From an uncultured Muribaculaceae bacterium (GTDB lineage Bacteria; Bacteroidota; Bacteroidia; Bacteroidales; Muribaculaceae): a stretch of DNA of 6,758 nucleotides. Position numbers and translations under genes: made by a program. Positions 1 through 6,533 of this stretch are shown in pieces. A model generated the notes under the pieces. The model searched no databases. It saw only the letters and a program-made list of their open reading frames with translations, and was not told the origin of the DNA. Location: the NCBI GenBank assembly GCA_910586475.1, contig CAJUHM010000073.1:1-6758 (forward strand), written 5' to 3'. Each line of letters opens with the position of its first letter. Positions within the stretch are counted from its first letter, which is position 1.

Positions 1-9
1 GACCTGCGG

Positions 10-64
10 CTTAACATGTCAATACATTAATTTATTTATACGAGATACTTAACAACGTCAATTT
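10..64. repeat. Imperfect direct repeat upstream of topB
   Basis: CTTAACA plus GTCAAT occurs twice in the AT-rich leader: at 10-23 with one intervening base and at 48-62 with two. The copies are 38 bp apart, and the second ends 12 bases before the GTG start. The arrangement could be paired protein-binding sites or chance in AT-rich DNA. No exact TAnnTTTG promoter was found in bases 1-74, so the topB promoter may lie to the left of the window. Confidence 0.3.
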
Positions 65-74
65 AATAAGAAAA

Positions 75-2126
75 GTGAAGGTTTGCATCACAGAAAAACC
101 GAGCGTTGCCCGCGACATTGCGAAAATACTTGGTGCGGAGAAGAAATGCGAAGGCTACTATGAAGGTAACGGTTATGCCGTCACATGGACTTTCGGACAT
201 CTCTGTACGCTAAAGGAACCGGCCGACTACACAAACCTGTGGAAAATCTGGTCGCTCGGATCGTTGCCGATGATCCCGGAACGCTTCGGAATCAAACTGA
301 TTGATGACGCGGGAATCAAGCGTCAGTTCAAGACGATTGAGACACTTATCGGTAATGCTGCCGAGGTGATCAATTGTGGCGACGCCGGTCAGGAAGGTGA
401 GTTGATTCAGCGGTGGGTCATGCAGAAGGCCGGAGTAAAATGTCCTGTCTATCGTCTGTGGATTTCGTCCCTGACAGACGAGTCGATCCGGGAGGGATTC
501 AAAAATCTGCAGCCTCAGCAGAGCTATGACAATCTGTATCTCGCTGGTCTTTCGCGCGCCGTAGGTGACTGGCTGCTTGGGCTGAATTCGACGCGCCTCT
601 TTACGCTTAAGTATGGCCAGCCGGGTAATGTGCTTTCAATCGGGCGTGTGCAGACACCCACACTTGCTCTTGTGGTCGGCCGTCAGCTGGAGATCGACAA
701 TTTCAAGCCGGAAGACTATTGGGAGATTAAGACCGATTATCGTGGTGCGGCTTTCTCCTCGGTCAAAGGACGATATTCATCGGAAGAGGAGGCGCGGGCC
801 GTCATGGAAGTTATCGCCACACGGAGTATGACAATAACTGATGTTCAGGAGAAGAAAGGCAAAGAGGCTCCTCCGCGCCTGTTCGATCTGACATCGCTTC
901 AGGTTGAATGCAACAAACGCTGGGGATGGACAGCCGATGAGACGCTGAAACTGATCCAGTCGCTTTATGAAAAGAAAGTGACAACGTATCCGCGTGTCGA
1001 CACGACATTCCTTCCCGACGATGTCTATGGAAAAGTTCCCGATATCCTCCGCCGCATGCGGCCCTATGAGAATCTGACGGCTCCGGTTCTGGCTCTGCCG
1101 AAACTGCCGAAAAGCAAAAAGGTTTTTGACAATTCCAAGGTGACAGACCACCATGCTATCATTCCGACAGGGGAGTCTCCGGACTATCTTGCCGGGAATG
1201 AAAAACTAATGTATCATCTGATCGCCAGACGATTTATCGCGGCATTCTATCCCGATTGCATTTTCAGCTCAACGACGGTTTTGGCCTTGGTTGGAGATTC
1301 CGGGTTCAAGGCAACCGGTAAAACCATTCTGTCGCCCGGCTGGAGAGAAATCTATCTGAAAGATAAAAAAGAAGAGAAGGACAAGGAGGCCGATTCAATT
1401 CTGCCGGTCTTCACGGTCGGTGAGTCTGGCCCGCATAAGCCTGAGCTATTGAAAAAAGCGACCCAGCCGCCGAAATTCTACACTGAGGGTACGCTCTTGC
1501 GTGCGATGGAAACGGCTGGCAAAACCATAGATGATGAAGAACTCAGGGACGCTATGAAGGAAAACGGCATAGGACGGCCTTCGACAAGAGCAACAATAAT
1601 CGAGACGCTTCATCGGCGCCATTACATCTGTCGCGACAAGAAAAACATCAAGGCTACGCCTGCTGGAGTCGATCTGATCTCACTCATTAGCGTAGAACTT
1701 CTCAAGAGCGCGAAACTGACCGGAATCTGGGAAAATAAGTTGCGGCGCATTGAGAAAGGCAGCTACGACTCACGTGAGTTCATCGGCGAGCTGAAGCAGA
1801 TGATCAGTGAGATTGTCGTACGTGTTCTCAGCGACAATTCTAACCATAGGATCATCACTGATCAGAAAAGCGATTCCGGACCAACAGCCGTAAAAGAACC
1901 GAAAAAAGCCCGTGAAACCAAGCCGAGAGCAAAGCCGATAAGAAAATTCGATCAGGTTGTCTGTCCGCTTTGTGGAAAAGGTCATATCATTAAGGGGCGG
2001 ACGGCATTCGGATGTTCTTACTATAAAGAGGGTTGCGGCATGATTCTGCCGTTCGAGTCCTATCCGGCAGATCTGACACCGGCAAAACTTAATAAAATGA
2101 TACAGAAGAATTATGGAAAAAGTTGA
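75..2126 (+). CDS. topB: DNA topoisomerase III (type IA)
   Basis: Cytoplasmic type IA topoisomerase of 683 residues. The family cuts one DNA strand through a 5'-phosphotyrosine link, passes a strand, and helps decatenate replication and recombination intermediates. The N-terminal Toprim domain (about 1-145) has the catalytic Glu7 in 'EKPSVA' and the acidic motif DAGQEGE at 103-109. The active-site tyrosine is Tyr305 in 'TTYPRVDT'. Other family motifs are HHAIIPTG (359-366) and IGRPSTRATIIETL (499-512). A basic linker (about 605-625) leads to a C-terminal four-Cys zinc-finger-like module (Cys630, 633, 647, 654). Length is usual for TopB. The start is GTG: reading upstream in frame gives no other plausible start before a TAA at 12-14, and MKVCITEKPS is the expected TopB N-terminus. 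No clear Shine-Dalgarno is visible; the leader is A-rich. The second Asp of the Toprim DxDxE triad is Gly105 here. Some Bacteroidetes conjugative elements carry topB, but no transfer gene is visible. Confidence 0.95.
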   Translation: MKVCITEKPSVARDIAKILGAEKKCEGYYEGNGYAVTWTFGHLCTLKEPADYTNLWKIWSLGSLPMIPERFGIKLIDDAGIKRQFKTIETLIGNAAEVINCGDAGQEGELIQRWVMQKAGVKCPVYRLWISSLTDESIREGFKNLQPQQSYDNLYLAGLSRAVGDWLLGLNSTRLFTLKYGQPGNVLSIGRVQTPTLALVVGRQLEIDNFKPEDYWEIKTDYRGAAFSSVKGRYSSEEEARAVMEVIATRSMTITDVQEKKGKEAPPRLFDLTSLQVECNKRWGWTADETLKLIQSLYEKKVTTYPRVDTTFLPDDVYGKVPDILRRMRPYENLTAPVLALPKLPKSKKVFDNSKVTDHHAIIPTGESPDYLAGNEKLMYHLIARRFIAAFYPDCIFSSTTVLALVGDSGFKATGKTILSPGWREIYLKDKKEEKDKEADSILPVFTVGESGPHKPELLKKATQPPKFYTEGTLLRAMETAGKTIDDEELRDAMKENGIGRPSTRATIIETLHRRHYICRDKKNIKATPAGVDLISLISVELLKSAKLTGIWENKLRRIEKGSYDSREFIGELKQMISEIVVRVLSDNSNHRIITDQKSDSGPTAVKEPKKARETKPRAKPIRKFDQVVCPLCGKGHIIKGRTAFGCSYYKEGCGMILPFESYPADLTPAKLNKMIQKNYGKS

Positions 2127-2613
2127 AATGCTTCCGGTTGTTGACGAGAACGGCAATGTCGTGATGGCGGCAGAACGCTCCCGCTGTCACGGACCGGAAC
2201 GATTGCTTCATCCTGTTGTCCATCTGCATGTTTTCAATCGTTCTGGAGAGCTGCTTCTCCAGCGTCGGTCAATGTCCAAGAAAATCCAGCCTGGAAAATG
2301 GGATACGGCTGTCGGCGGCCATGTCGATTATGGCGAATCTGTAGACGAAGCCCTCCGACGGGAGGCCGGAGAAGAAATCGGACTCAAAGGATTCATTCCG
2401 GATCCAATAGTGTGCTATCTTTTTGAGAGTCCGGTCGAACGGGAGCTTGTCAATTCATTCCGCACAGTCGTTTCTTCGGATTTTCTTCCGCAGCGTGAAG
2501 TGTCAGACATTGATGAACTTCGGTTTTTCACCGCAGATCAGATCGAAGAGATGATAGAGCGCGGAGACGTGACTCCAAATTTTGCTCTTGAATACAGAAA
2601 GTATATTCTCTGA
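2113..2613 (+). CDS. Nudix hydrolase, IPP-isomerase-like/YfcD-type
   Basis: A 166-residue cytoplasmic Nudix protein. The complete Nudix box GX5EX7REUXEEXGU spans residues 69-91 (GHVDYGE...RREAGEEIGL), with the metal-binding RE and EE glutamates intact. The preceding 'LHPVVHLHVFN' and 'QPGKWDTAVGGH' segments resemble the subgroup related to isopentenyl-diphosphate isomerase (YfcD-like), so the substrate is a nucleoside-diphosphate-linked or isoprenoid-like compound that cannot be named from sequence. The 5' end overlaps topB by 14 bp in another frame, which suggests co-transcription and translational coupling. The ATG at 2113 follows an AGAAG-type purine stretch. A second in-frame ATG at 2128, just past the topB stop, would give a protein five residues shorter and also fits family N-termini ('EMLPVVDENGNV'). 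The Nudix assignment is firm; the exact start is less certain. Confidence 0.9.
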   Translation: MEKVEMLPVVDENGNVVMAAERSRCHGPERLLHPVVHLHVFNRSGELLLQRRSMSKKIQPGKWDTAVGGHVDYGESVDEALRREAGEEIGLKGFIPDPIVCYLFESPVERELVNSFRTVVSSDFLPQREVSDIDELRFFTADQIEEMIERGDVTPNFALEYRKYIL

Positions 2614-2636
2614 GGGATTCGTACGGCACTCTCAGA
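2609..2636 (+). other. Inverted repeat across the Nudix stop codon
   Basis: TCTGAGGG (2609-2616) can pair with CTCTCAGA (2629-2636) in an 8-bp stem with one G-U pair and a 12-nt loop. The stem includes the TGA stop. No T-run follows, so it is not a standard intrinsic terminator. It could be a weak terminator or an mRNA-end structure between the Nudix gene and the small membrane protein gene, or chance. Confidence 0.3.
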
Positions 2637-2667
2637 ACAGATAGGCTATTAAATCTGTTTGACTGTT

Positions 2668-2880
2668 ATGAACAGCCAGTTAATAAACGACATACTTCAG
2701 ATCGGAGGCGTGGTCATCGTCCTTGGGGCTTGCCTCTGGTGGATAGTGCGTCGTTGTCTCCGTAAAAACAGTTCTTCATGTTCTACAGATTCAGATGATC
2801 CATGCAGCGAGTGCGGGCTCATCCGTCATTGCAGAAAAAAATCCGACGCGAGACCGAGAAAAAACAATCAGACATCATAA
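2668..2880 (+). CDS. Small Cys-rich membrane protein, FeoB-associated type
   Basis: A 70-residue protein with one predicted transmembrane helix (about residues 9-28, DILQIGGVVIVLGACLWWIV), then a basic RRCLRK stop-transfer segment and a hydrophilic cytoplasmic tail. The tail carries Cys46-x2-Cys49-x5-Cys55 (CSECGLIRHC), the spacing seen in short FeoB-associated Cys-rich membrane proteins that often follow feoB in Bacteroidetes. In those proteins the cysteines may bind iron or another metal; their biochemical role is not settled. No feoA or feoB lies in this window, so a role in Fe(II) uptake is inference. I start at ATG 2668 rather than the TTG at 2659, which adds only three residues. A near-consensus -7 element (TCTGTTTG, 2654-2661, one mismatch) sits just upstream but lacks a -33 box. 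The gene ends 14 bp from the stop of the convergent TPR gene. Confidence 0.65.
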   Translation: MNSQLINDILQIGGVVIVLGACLWWIVRRCLRKNSSSCSTDSDDPCSECGLIRHCRKKSDARPRKNNQTS

Positions 2881-2894
2881 AACGCTGTTCCAGC

Positions 2895-4922
2895 TTATTT
2901 GCGGTTCATGCGTTTCAATAAATTGTAGGAGGGAACAATTCCGAGTTCGCCGGCTTTACTTAGGTCGGACGATCCGGCGGCACGGTTGCCGAGCTGGAAA
3001 TAAGTGTATCCCCGATTATAGAAGGCCTCACCGAAATCCGGTTTCAGTTTAAGGGCCTTGTTGAATTCATCAAGTGCTGAAGCATAGTCGCCGGTTTCTG
3101 CGAGAACTACTCCTTTGTTAAAGTGAGCCACCGCCATATTGGGCGAAAGCCTGATGACAGTATCAAGGTCATTCAGAATTTCCTGAACTTCGGAGCGGAG
3201 CGACGGTGGCGTCATGTTCCGGTTATTGTCGGCCGGCACACTCGTGCTTTTTGCAATGCGGTCGCGGACATTGGCGCGCATCAGATAGGCAGCGGTGAAA
3301 TCCGGCGCAGCCTCTATCGCACGGTTAAGATCAGTCATGGCTGCCTGGAAGTTTCTGACGGTGATCTGATCCATAGCTCGACCGAAATAGTCGATTGCGC
3401 GTGGATTGTGGGTTGCAAGATATGAGTTGTAATATTCGATCGACTGGAAGTGGCGGTTGATCTCGTCTGGATCTGTCAGGCTGTATTCGTGATTCGTCAC
3501 CTGCAGCAGATATCTCAGTGCATGGGTGCGGTTCAGCTCATCGACCTCCTTCAGATAGTCGCCGGTCGGTTTTAGCTCGGTAGGAGAAGTGTAGTAAGTA
3601 ATCGTAAACATAGGCTCGAGCTCGATTGTGACGCTCTGATCCTGTACTTTCCCGCGGATATTCTTGTTGTTGAATTCACGATCGACAGTAGCATTGTCTG
3701 AAACAGTCAGCAATGTCGAAAACTGGCTGGCGACAGCATCTTCAGAATCTGGATCGAAGGCATCGTCAGCAGAGGAAGCGCGGTCAAGAATACGGCTTGG
3801 ATCGATAAGATTCTGCAATCCTTCCCTGGCCTTCTGCCGTTTTGCGAGAGCGATCGACTTGTCAAGGTCGGACTGAGAAGCTTTCATGCCCATGCTCTTC
3901 TTTACGTCATAGCGCAGAAAATAGGCCAGCGCGAAGTTCGGAATCTCGTCAATGACGCGGTTTATGTCATCGAGAGCCAGTTTGAGATCCCCGATCTCCC
4001 GATATAGCATGGCGCGATTGAACAGCGCGCGATACTCTTTGGGACGAAGCAGGAGAACTTGCGAGAGGTCATCAATTGCCCGGTTGTAGTCATGAACTTC
4101 CATTCGAAGCAGCGCGCGGTTATAGACCGCAACGAAATTTGTCGGTTCGAGTTGCAGCGCATAGTCATAGTCGCTCATAGCTCCGATGTAGTCATCGAGA
4201 CGGTAGCGGATGAAAGCACGGTTGATATAGTAGCCGGCAAATCGTGGCTGAAGTCTGATCGCATCATTCATGTCGGCCAGGGCCTGGGAATAATCTTCGT
4301 TGCGGTGGATGGCAATATCAGCTCTCATTAGATAGCCGTTGACGCTGTTCTTGTTGATCGAAAGAGCTTTTTCAATATCTTCAATAGCGCCGATCGTATC
4401 AGCCTTCTCCAATCTCATTTTTGCCCGTCCGAGATAACCTCCGTCAAAGCCGGGATGGGCTTTGAGCAGCTGTGCGAAACTTTTCTCGGCATTATCGTAA
4501 TCTTTGGAGGATTCCTGGGCGAGAGCCATGTTGTAAAGGATACCCTTGTTTTCCGGAAGAAGAGTCAGCGCATGCGCATAGTCAGCGATTGCGAGCGAAT
4601 CCTGACCAAGGTTCTGGCGTATTACTCCGCGCAGTTCATAGGCGTCGGTAATAAACGGATTCCGTTCGATTGCCATCGTGACATCCTGATCTGCACCCCT
4701 GAGGTCGTCGAGGTTGAATTTCGCAAGTGCACGGAAAAAATAGGGCTGGGCCAGATATGGTTTTGCCGAGATTACCTGATTGAAATATTGTATTGATACA
4801 ACATAGTCCTCAAAATAAAGCGCGTTGCGACCGATCTGCATGACCTGATCGGTGTTGATCTGAGCTTTTGAGCCCATGATACCTGCAATGATGAGAAGGA
4901 GAGTTATGAGATGGCGGTTCAT
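2895..4922 (-). CDS. Exported tetratricopeptide-repeat protein
   Basis: A 675-residue protein with an N-terminal Sec signal peptide (MNRHLITLLLIIAGIMGSKA, likely cut before Gln21), so it should be periplasmic or envelope-facing. About ten TPR units of 34-35 residues follow in phase: roughly 23-57, 58-90, 91-125, 126-159, 160-193, 194-228, 229-262, 263-296, 297-330 and a weaker 331-364. A non-TPR segment occupies about 365-506. A second TPR block follows at 507-542, 543-596 (split by a polar insertion near 556-580), 597-630 and 631-662, with the tail KAGELGIVPSYNLLKRM. TPR arrays are protein-interaction scaffolds and no enzymatic motif is visible, so partner and process are unknown. The gene stands alone. 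An AGAAAGGA Shine-Dalgarno-like sequence (complement of 4933-4940) lies 10 nt before the ATG, which supports this start. It is convergent with the small Cys-rich gene and divergent from NDH-2. Confidence 0.92.
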   Translation of the reverse strand: MNRHLITLLLIIAGIMGSKAQINTDQVMQIGRNALYFEDYVVSIQYFNQVISAKPYLAQPYFFRALAKFNLDDLRGADQDVTMAIERNPFITDAYELRGVIRQNLGQDSLAIADYAHALTLLPENKGILYNMALAQESSKDYDNAEKSFAQLLKAHPGFDGGYLGRAKMRLEKADTIGAIEDIEKALSINKNSVNGYLMRADIAIHRNEDYSQALADMNDAIRLQPRFAGYYINRAFIRYRLDDYIGAMSDYDYALQLEPTNFVAVYNRALLRMEVHDYNRAIDDLSQVLLLRPKEYRALFNRAMLYREIGDLKLALDDINRVIDEIPNFALAYFLRYDVKKSMGMKASQSDLDKSIALAKRQKAREGLQNLIDPSRILDRASSADDAFDPDSEDAVASQFSTLLTVSDNATVDREFNNKNIRGKVQDQSVTIELEPMFTITYYTSPTELKPTGDYLKEVDELNRTHALRYLLQVTNHEYSLTDPDEINRHFQSIEYYNSYLATHNPRAIDYFGRAMDQITVRNFQAAMTDLNRAIEAAPDFTAAYLMRANVRDRIAKSTSVPADNNRNMTPPSLRSEVQEILNDLDTVIRLSPNMAVAHFNKGVVLAETGDYASALDEFNKALKLKPDFGEAFYNRGYTYFQLGNRAAGSSDLSKAGELGIVPSYNLLKRMNRK

Positions 4923-4950
4923 TAAGTCTGATTCCTTTCTAAATAAAGAA

Positions 4951-4982
4951 CAAATTTAGCGAATTATCGCAGACCTGTCATA
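4951..4982 (-). promoter_or_regulatory. Bacteroidetes-type promoter for the TPR gene
   Basis: On the minus strand, TAAATTTG (complement of 4951-4958) matches the Bacteroidetes -7 consensus TAnnTTTG exactly. TATG (complement of 4979-4982), 20 nt upstream of it, matches three of four bases of the -33 box TTTG. Transcription would start near 4947, leaving a leader of about 25 nt that contains the AGAAAGGA sequence. Position, spacing and leader all fit the TPR gene start at 4922. Confidence 0.6.
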
Positions 4983-5165
4983 ATTTTACGCTGAGACTAT
5001 GTTTAGTTTTAACTTTCATTCACTTGAACAGGGGTTTTCGATGGATTTTCCGAGCCGGAGAAAGAGTTATGCAGGCTATGTGACTGATGTGCCTCTGTGG
5101 GATTGTTCCCGCGATCACCTTGAAGTTTGCTTGACCCATCGCGAGCCGTTTCGCAAAAAAAATTG

Positions 5166-5173
5166 TATCTTTG
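5166..5173 (+). promoter_or_regulatory. -7 promoter element of the NDH-2 gene
   Basis: TATCTTTG matches the Bacteroidetes -7 consensus TAnnTTTG exactly and continues as TATCTTTGCA, close to the rnpB promoter further right. An eight-A tract (5155-5162) lies just upstream. No TTTG-like -33 box is present at 19-21 nt spacing; the nearest TTG (5131-5133) is too far away. The element ends only four bases before the ATG at 5178, so it predicts a transcript with almost no leader. Confidence 0.6.
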
Positions 5174-5177
5174 CACT

Positions 5178-6461
5178 ATGGTAGATAAAGAAAAAATAGT
5201 AGTGATCGGCGGCGGTTTTGCCGGACTGAGTTTAATAAAGCATATTGATAAGGACCGGTTCGATGTGACACTGGTCGATCGTAATAATTTCCATAGTTTT
5301 CCTCCATTGTTCTATCAGATTGCCTCCAGTGGCGTTGAGCCCGGAAGCATTTGCTTTCCCTTCCGGCGTGAGATTCGTCGCGGAAAAGCAAAAGGCGTCA
5401 ACTTCCGGCTTGGAGAAGTCAAATCGATTGACTACCGGGAGAAAACAATCACAACGCAATATGAGACAATCAGCTTTGACCGCCTCGTTATTGCTGCGGG
5501 AACGACGAATAATTTCTTTGGCGATGACGATCTGGTAAAGTATGTCTACACGCTTAAAAGCACCGCTCAGGCAATGAGAATGCGCGATGAAGTCCTTGAC
5601 CGGCTCGAACGTGCATCTATTGCCGCATCGTCCGAAGAGCGCCGTCGGCTGTTGAGTTTCGTTGTGATCGGCGGAGGTCCTGCAGGGGTTGAGATCGCAG
5701 GCGCCTTAGGTGAAATGAAACGTTTTATTGTTCCGCGGGAGTATCCGTCGATTTCCCAGGACGAGGTGAGCATTATTCTTCTGGAAGGTTCCGGCTCGCT
5801 GCTCGGAGCGATGAGTGAGAAATCGCAGGCCGACGCTCGGAAATATCTGCAACGCCTTATGGTGGATGTGCGTCTCAACTGTCTGATGAAATCCTATTCT
5901 GAGAATGTCGTGACACTCTCGGATGGCTCCGGCATTTACTCCGGAATGGTCATCTGGACCGCCGGAGTTTCCGGGCAGCCAATCGAAATGGAGAATGCCG
6001 GTGACATCATGGGACGCGGCTATCGTGTGAAGGTAGATCAGTTCAGTCGGGTTGAAGGCCACGATGACATCTTTGCGATCGGCGACATGTCGCTGATGGT
6101 CAATGATGGATATCCGAAAGGCCATCCCCAGCTCGCGCAGGTGGCAATTCAGCAGGGGCGCAATCTTGCGGCTCAACTGAACTCCGGACGCTTCGACACC
6201 CCGTTTCAATATAAAGATAAAGGCACCATGGCCACTGTCGGGCGCGATATGGCCGTAGCGGATCTCGGCAAGACTCATTTCTCGGGATTCTTCGCATGGA
6301 TACTCTGGATGTTCATCCATCTGATCTCGATTCTCGGCATGAGGAATAAAATCAGCGTTCTGATCGATTGGGTATGGGCCTATTTCAGTTATGGAACTTC
6401 GCTTCGACTGTTGCTCCACACATCCCGCTGGCCGCTGCGTTCCCGCTGGGGCGAGCGCTGA
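5178..6461 (+). CDS. ndh: Type II NADH dehydrogenase (NDH-2), NAD(P)/FAD-dependent
   Basis: A 427-residue single-subunit flavoprotein. The family passes electrons from NADH through FAD to membrane quinone without pumping ions, on the cytoplasmic face of the inner membrane. The FAD-binding Rossmann motif is VIGGGFAGL (9-17) and the NADH-binding motif VVIGGGPAGVE (162-172). Glu172 aligns with the conserved Glu of the family. Later landmarks are WTAGV (260-264), FAIGDM (299-304), the quinone-site AQVAIQQG (320-327) and DKGTMATVGRDMAVAD (347-362). Two hydrophobic or amphipathic C-terminal segments (about 368-388 and 392-413) are the usual membrane anchor. The ATG at 5178 is chosen because the first FAD beta strand starts at residue 6; an in-frame TTG at 5127 would add 17 residues of no family resemblance and run through the -7 element. 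It is divergent from the TPR gene and transcribed alone. Neighbours give no pathway clue. Other pyridine-nucleotide disulphide oxidoreductases are less likely, as no redox-active CxxxxC is visible. Confidence 0.93.
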   Translation: MVDKEKIVVIGGGFAGLSLIKHIDKDRFDVTLVDRNNFHSFPPLFYQIASSGVEPGSICFPFRREIRRGKAKGVNFRLGEVKSIDYREKTITTQYETISFDRLVIAAGTTNNFFGDDDLVKYVYTLKSTAQAMRMRDEVLDRLERASIAASSEERRRLLSFVVIGGGPAGVEIAGALGEMKRFIVPREYPSISQDEVSIILLEGSGSLLGAMSEKSQADARKYLQRLMVDVRLNCLMKSYSENVVTLSDGSGIYSGMVIWTAGVSGQPIEMENAGDIMGRGYRVKVDQFSRVEGHDDIFAIGDMSLMVNDGYPKGHPQLAQVAIQQGRNLAAQLNSGRFDTPFQYKDKGTMATVGRDMAVADLGKTHFSGFFAWILWMFIHLISILGMRNKISVLIDWVWAYFSYGTSLRLLLHTSRWPLRSRWGER

Positions 6462-6498
6462 TCGGTCACATTTGCAGAGATTGTAAGCTCGTGCGAGT

Positions 6499-6530
6499 AT
6501 TGCAGAATAACTAAAAAATAAGTACCTTTG
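6499..6530 (+). promoter_or_regulatory. Promoter of rnpB
   Basis: ATTG (6499-6502) and TACCTTTG (6523-6530) match the Bacteroidetes -33 (TTTG) and -7 (TAnnTTTG) elements. The spacing of 20 nt is in the expected range, and an A-rich spacer lies between them. The predicted start near 6534 falls at the 5' edge of the RNase P RNA, which supports both calls. The promoter sits 37 bp after the NDH-2 stop, so rnpB need not depend on read-through. Confidence 0.75.
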
Positions 6531-6533
6531 CAG

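Noticed and set aside
75..2126. topB as cargo of an integrative conjugative element
   Set aside because: Bacteroidetes elements can carry topB, but no integrase, mobilisation, tra gene or attachment repeat is visible, and composition looks the same as the neighbours.
2880..2915. AAACGC (2880-2885) and GCGTTT (2910-2915) as a bidirectional terminator between the convergent genes
   Set aside because: The stem is only 6 bp around a 24-base loop, with no flanking T-run on either strand, and half of it lies in the TPR coding sequence. Too weak to annotate.
5127..5177. Upstream TTG start extending NDH-2 by 17 residues
   Set aside because: The added residues do not resemble NDH-2 N-termini and are encoded across the -7 element. 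The ATG at 5178 gives the normal family N-terminus.
4999..5184. A 61-codon plus-strand reading frame in the divergent intergenic region
   Set aside because: It overlaps the NDH-2 promoter element and start codon, has no ribosome binding site, no recognisable domain and an irregular composition. More likely chance than a gene.
5706..6419. Long minus-strand frame of 237 codons opposite NDH-2
   Set aside because: It lies entirely antisense to a well-supported gene, and its translation shows no domain or family-like pattern. It is a shadow of NDH-2 codon composition.
6462..6498. Terminator for NDH-2 built on CTCG-TG-CGAG near 6488
   Set aside because: The loop would be two bases and no T-run follows, so it does not support an intrinsic terminator call.
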